64,000 nt of DNA from Rhytidiadelphus loreus (lineage: Eukaryota > Streptophyta > Bryopsida > Hypnales > Hylocomiaceae): contig OX344762.1 in the NCBI GenBank assembly GCA_947034895.1, forward strand, positions 70,054,981-70,118,980. The letters run 5' to 3'. The notes beneath the pieces are model-generated. The model searched no databases. It was not told the origin of the DNA and saw only the letters and a list, made by a program, of their open reading frames with translations. Numbering within the stretch: position 1 is the stretch's first letter; every line of letters begins with the position of its first letter. The position numbers and the translations under genes were made by a program. Shown in pieces: positions 60,240 to 64,000 of this stretch.

Positions 60240-61199
60240 TTTCAATCCACCCTTGTTGCATGTTCCGAGCTCCTTGACCTCAAAAATAGGTGTACCAGAG
60301 AAAGAAGCACGTTCTCATTGGCTCTAGTTACCTTGCGCTCTTTAACGTTTGTTGTAACTAAATCATCAGAAATTTGAATAAAAAATGAAAGATTTCAATC
60401 TAAAAATGATACAGTTGATCCGCCACTAAGTAACAAACATATTTGTTGTCAGATTCATGGGGATTCTAATTAATTCCCTCACCTGATAAATGCAGAATTC
60501 CCAGGACTGACGCTTCCTAGCTCAAGTGCCATTTTACGTCAACGAAGTGATGATCAACATTGACAACTCATTCAGCAGAAGAATAAGCCACGAACCGTAC
60601 TAAGTTCCAAGTCTCGAGCCTCCAACTTCGATGGAACCGATTCGTCTGCCATCCCAAACGTGAATCAATTACGAATGTTGCGAGCAAATGCTTGACAATG
60701 ACTCCATGTCTACTGACAGTGGATAATCTTAGCTTGTTATTACTATCGCAGGGGGGAATGGCAAGTACTTAGCCCTGTCTTGTGCCTGCCAGAGACTTAT
60801 CCTCGACCTGCGAAGGCTTCATTCTTCAATTATCCCTGTTTGAAGAAATTCAAAAGCACGTACAGTGCTTCATCCAATCATCCGCAAAGCCTACAGAGCC
60901 CGGCCCAACCAAAATGGACTATTCCGGGAGGAACGGCTAAGCAAGAATTTACCCAGGACTGCAAAGTTGAGAGCAGAAAGGGGCAAACTCGTCCAGGGAT
61001 TGTTTATGACCACAAAGTAGACCGTGCTCGTGCAAGCATGTGTGCCTCCCAACACAAAAAGCGCAATCGGTTCACATGGAATAATACAGTACCAACCAAG
61101 AGTCTAGGCGAAAAGCACTAATAAGCTTGCAGTCAACTAATACGGTGCTGCATAAAATGAAGAGAGCCATGGATTCGTGAATCTCGCAAAGCACTCTTC
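60240..61199. other. Mid-GC flank of the right PETs locus, unassigned
   Basis: GC content rises and one plus-strand frame of 113 codons is open (60780-61121), but I recognise no domain in it. It has no counterpart on the left side of the inverted pair, where AT-rich DNA begins at about 51900. Confidence 0.4.
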
Positions 61200-62781
61200 A
61201 ACCCAGGCCGCTCATCGTAAATCCACGACTCTGGATCTTCACAGAAAGAATTTTGGATAAAGTCGGATGAAACCCTGGAATCTGTCCATGAACCCCACAT
61301 TTGGTAATGACGTGGCTCTCCACGTTGGATATTTAAGACGGAAGCCAGTGTGTGCAAGCCATGGCGGCGAGGGTTTCGGATAGAGTGGGGAGAGTGGTGA
61401 TGTGGCAGACACAACTTACAGTATGTTCCATTGATGGGGCTCATCACTGTCCCCTTCACTTCCCTCTTTCCTGAGTTTCCTCCGGCTCCAGCTTCGGAGG
61501 TGGTGGATAGGGCGCACGGTGTTGCTGCAGAGGGGGAGCGAATCATTGGGCGCGGCCCTCGAAAGCCAGGTTAGTGAGCACTATTGGTTTATATTGCTGC
61601 CGGGGCAATTGTTTCAGAACCTCTGTCTCTGACGTTGTGGGTTTTTCGAATTCTCATCTTGCGGGGATTTTGAGGCGCTGGGCTTGGCATTCAGAGAGGT
61701 TTCGTTTAGCCGCATTTGGGTTTTGGCTGAGGGTTTAAGAGTCGATTCTGGCCCGTGGGTTCTTGCTGCACAATTGCTGCGCTCGGAGTCTATTGCATTG
61801 CCGCGTCCCATGTTGTCCAGTTCCTTCTCGAGTGTCGGCCGTTTGTCACAACCTGCTATGGAGACTCGGAGATGCTACAGCCGATGGAGGCTTTGGTTGC
61901 TCTGCCAGACCGTGGGAGGGAGAATTGGTGGGTGCTTGCCGTTACGTTACGAGGGTCGTTCTTTCCAGCAAGATTAATGTTTGCCCTAGTTGCGCATCGT
62001 TTGTCGAGATAACTCGAGCGCCAAGGCCGGGGCCGGACCTGTCGAGGAGCAATGTACATACTTGGGGGGTTGTAGTTGTTTATTACCGAGGCGCTGTGGG
62101 TGCATGTGACGGATGGTGGAGGGCGCCGATTAATTGTGCTAGAACATCGATCTGCGTCACTTCTCCTATCCACTCAGGAACCGTGCTGAGCATCCCCCCA
62201 GAGTGGAATGCTTGTTGGGCAGAATGTATAGGTTCGCAGAAGTGGAAAGAATTTGGAGGAATTCTCGCTTCTGAACGATGGGCGATTTTTTCGTTACCCC
62301 AGAACAAGACCCAACGTTGTTTAGAGGGCTGACAAGTGTGGCAATCATCCTGGCCTCCGATTCCGGAGTTGAGTTGGACGCCACTGCTGGCGTTGTCCAG
62401 TGCAATGCGGTTCTAGGTTCGACTGCTGCCCAATCTTGGTTTTGGCACGGATTGGATATTGTTATTCAATTAGGATTGGCCCTGGTTTCCACAGTGAGGC
62501 TGTGAAATCACTGTGGCATAGATGTGTTTCAAAACGATTGATGTGTCTACATTCGGTACAAAGAATCCCAAGGATGTGCTGTTGAGGATATGAGCTGCTA
62601 CTGTGGTTCTCCCCTAACATTTGAGACTATCCCACTTCCAGCTCACTCTCCGCCTCATCTACACGCCACTGCTTCGACATCTCAGCTTATATTCCGCAAA
62701 TTTGTCGTCGATGCCACTTCTCTGCTACACAGGGGCACGAGTTCTAATCTGTCGCAACGATTCCATAAGTGTCGTATGGCT
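61200..62781 (+). repeat. Diverged inverted repeat, right member: promoter and leader of a PETs paralogue
   Basis: It is homologous, in inverted order, to the left upstream region and further to the left leader intron. TTGGACGCCACTGCTGGCGTTG at 62374 matches left 50970 or so, and GATGTGCTGTTGAGGATATGAGCTGC near 62572 matches the left sequence around 50790. The homology continues to ATGGCT at 62776, which aligns with the PETs start codon. The coding sequence that should follow is absent; the near-identical block begins instead. Confidence 0.75.
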
Positions 62782-64000
62782 TTTAGGTTTCGAGTGCTGT
62801 TCTATCTGGGTCTTCGCAATGCTTGGATTGTTGTTGAATCAGGTTTCGCTCTGATTTGCAGTGTTGGGAGTTGGAATTATAACGGCAATTGCCTGCAAGC
62901 AGGTCATTTTTATAGTTACGGTCCGAAGAATTGGAATGATGTGCTTTTGAAAATGTGAGCTCCTACTGTGAGCTTCTTGCCGAATTGCGATGCAGCAGTT
63001 GCCATTCTACTTCAATGCTCGCCGTCGGTAGCACTTTCGTCACGTAGTACCTGGGCACCGCCAGCATAACTTGCAATACATCTGAACAATTCCGACAGGG
63101 TTTTGTCTCACGCAGGATGGCGTACATTGCTCTCCCCACGAGGGACAGCAGCTTCCTTCTTCTGGCCAATGCTGCGCCGAGGCTTCCCCGCAGCGCCGGC
63201 GTCACGGCTTCGGCGTCGTGCTCGTCGGTGGATGGCGCCCCCGTGAGACCCATGAGGGTGCACGCCTCGAGGCTGTGCGGTGCCCACCTCAGCTCCAATT
63301 TCCATCCGAGAGGTCGCAGGGTGTTCGCCGCCGTGGAAGGCAGTGTGACGGTGGAGGAACCCGCCGTGAGCAATCCTTCCGAGGAGTCCGAGGAGGAGAC
63401 CGCAGCAGCTGAAGCTGTGGCCCCCCCAGCAGGCGAAGGGACCGAGCCCTCCGACGCTCCTGCGAAGAAATTGGAGCGGAGTAACACCATCAGGAGACAA
63501 GCCGCGGGTGCGAAAAGGGAAATCACCGTGACGACCGAGCAGCTGGTGGTGGGGGCCGTGTTCACGGGCAAGGTCCGCGCCGTGCAGAGCTACGGAGCTT
63601 TCGTGGACATCGGTGCGTTCACGGACGGCTTGGTGCACATCTCTCAACTGAGCTCCGGGTACGTGAAGGAGGTGAACGATGTGGTGACGGTGGGTCAGGA
63701 GGTGAGCGTGACGGTGGTGGAGTTGAACGAGAAGTCCGGTCGGATCGCGCTATCGATGCGGGACAACGAGAGCGAGTCGGAGCAGGAGGCCCTGAGGTCT
63801 GGAGGCGAGTCCGGCGTGCAGGGCGACGGCAGCGGCAAGCCCATGAACCGGGGCAAGATCGCCGGCCGGGGTGGTGGCACTGCCAGGACGAGCTCGAGGT
63901 CCAACGATGATAAGAAGGTATGTTGCGATCCGGGCGAGACCCGGCGTTCGTCCTTGGACAATGTACTTACAGATATTGGTCCCCATCCTGCCTGTTTGGA
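62782..64000 (+). repeat. Inverted repeat, right arm, apparently identical to 49737-50955
   Basis: It starts TTTAGGTTTCGAGTGC, abruptly after the diverged copy. At the junction both sides share TGGCTT, a 5-6 bp microhomology. It includes 335 bp of leader intron, exon 1 and the start of intron 1 and runs to the window end. Confidence 0.95.
63117..64000 (+). CDS. PETs: Second PETs copy, 5' part (exon 1 and start of intron 1)
   Basis: Exon 1 is 63117-63917, encoding the same 267 residues as the left copy: transit peptide, first S1 domain at about 143-216, and NDDKK before the GTATGT donor at 63918. The remaining exons are beyond the window. The identity to the left copy extends into the intron. 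Upstream it has the diverged paralogue's promoter, so transcripts would carry an extra ATG (62776) followed by an open frame of 60 codons, unless the region is spliced out as part of the leader intron (61570-63115). Whether this is a real second gene or an assembly artefact cannot be settled here. Confidence 0.8.
   Translation, partial: MAYIALPTRDSSFLLLANAAPRLPRSAGVTASASCSSVDGAPVRPMRVHASRLCGAHLSSNFHPRGRRVFAAVEGSVTVEEPAVSNPSEESEEETAAAEAVAPPAGEGTEPSDAPAKKLERSNTIRRQAAGAKREITVTTEQLVVGAVFTGKVRAVQSYGAFVDIGAFTDGLVHISQLSSGYVKEVNDVVTVGQEVSVTVVELNEKSGRIALSMRDNESESEQEALRSGGESGVQGDGSGKPMNRGKIAGRGGGTARTSSRSNDDKKVCCDPGETRRSSLDNVLTDIGPHPACL

Overview
The window is nuclear DNA of a land plant. It has GT-AG introns, a plant MYB-CC (GARP) transcription-factor pair, a chloroplast S1/EF-Ts polyprotein gene of the green lineage, and AT-rich intergenic DNA packed with CACTA-, hAT- and TTAA-type transposon derivatives. 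The compact GC-rich exons in AT-rich surroundings, and the divergence of the MYB-CC proteins from the familiar seed-plant PHR/PHL sequences, suggest a seedless plant such as a bryophyte. That is inference; the species cannot be named from the sequence.

Layout. 1-868 (-): decayed Ty3/gypsy-type gag-RT remnant. 1270-1800: diverged tandem repeats. 4046-7839 (+): MYB-CC gene A, eight coding exons, 502 aa. 8860-25500: almost only repeats, namely a 5.6-kb hAT element (10972-16557) with an exact 8-bp target duplication lying inside a TTAA-bounded element, a 163-bp satellite (19200-22335 and a last piece at 22570-22660), three CACTA-type hairpin MITEs with exact 3-bp target duplications, and a 0.7-kb foldback. 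27875-29538 (-): MYB-CC gene B, five exons, 311 aa, a shorter inverted paralogue of A. 30390-44100: nested MITEs, a 6-kb long-terminal-inverted-repeat element, a 654-bp foldback and further TTAA and CACTA elements. 45330-50620 (-): PETs, coding a plastid protein with two S1 domains and two EF-Ts domains, seven coding exons, 1147 aa. 51900-60200: AT-rich repeats. 61200-64000 (+): a second PETs locus in inverted orientation, running off the window.

Two inverted gene pairs structure the window. The A/B pair is old: coding exons, a 37-bp block of the 3' UTR and a downstream segment are still alignable. The PETs pair is a mosaic. The upstream regions (left 50956-51870, right about 61200-62780) are clearly homologous but diverged, whereas from 62782 to the window end the right locus appears to match the left locus (49737-50955) without a difference, intron included. 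The identical block starts at the diverged right copy's own ATG (62776) and re-duplicates part of the leader intron. This is either a very recent template-switch or conversion event, or an assembly chimera; it is the most important thing to check here.

Functionally, A and B are predicted nuclear regulators of the phosphate-starvation-response (PHR/PHL) class, and PETs is predicted to act in chloroplast translation (elongation-factor recycling plus S1 RNA/ribosome binding). Nothing links the two functions other than proximity. No rRNA, tRNA, CRISPR array or intact autonomous transposase was found.
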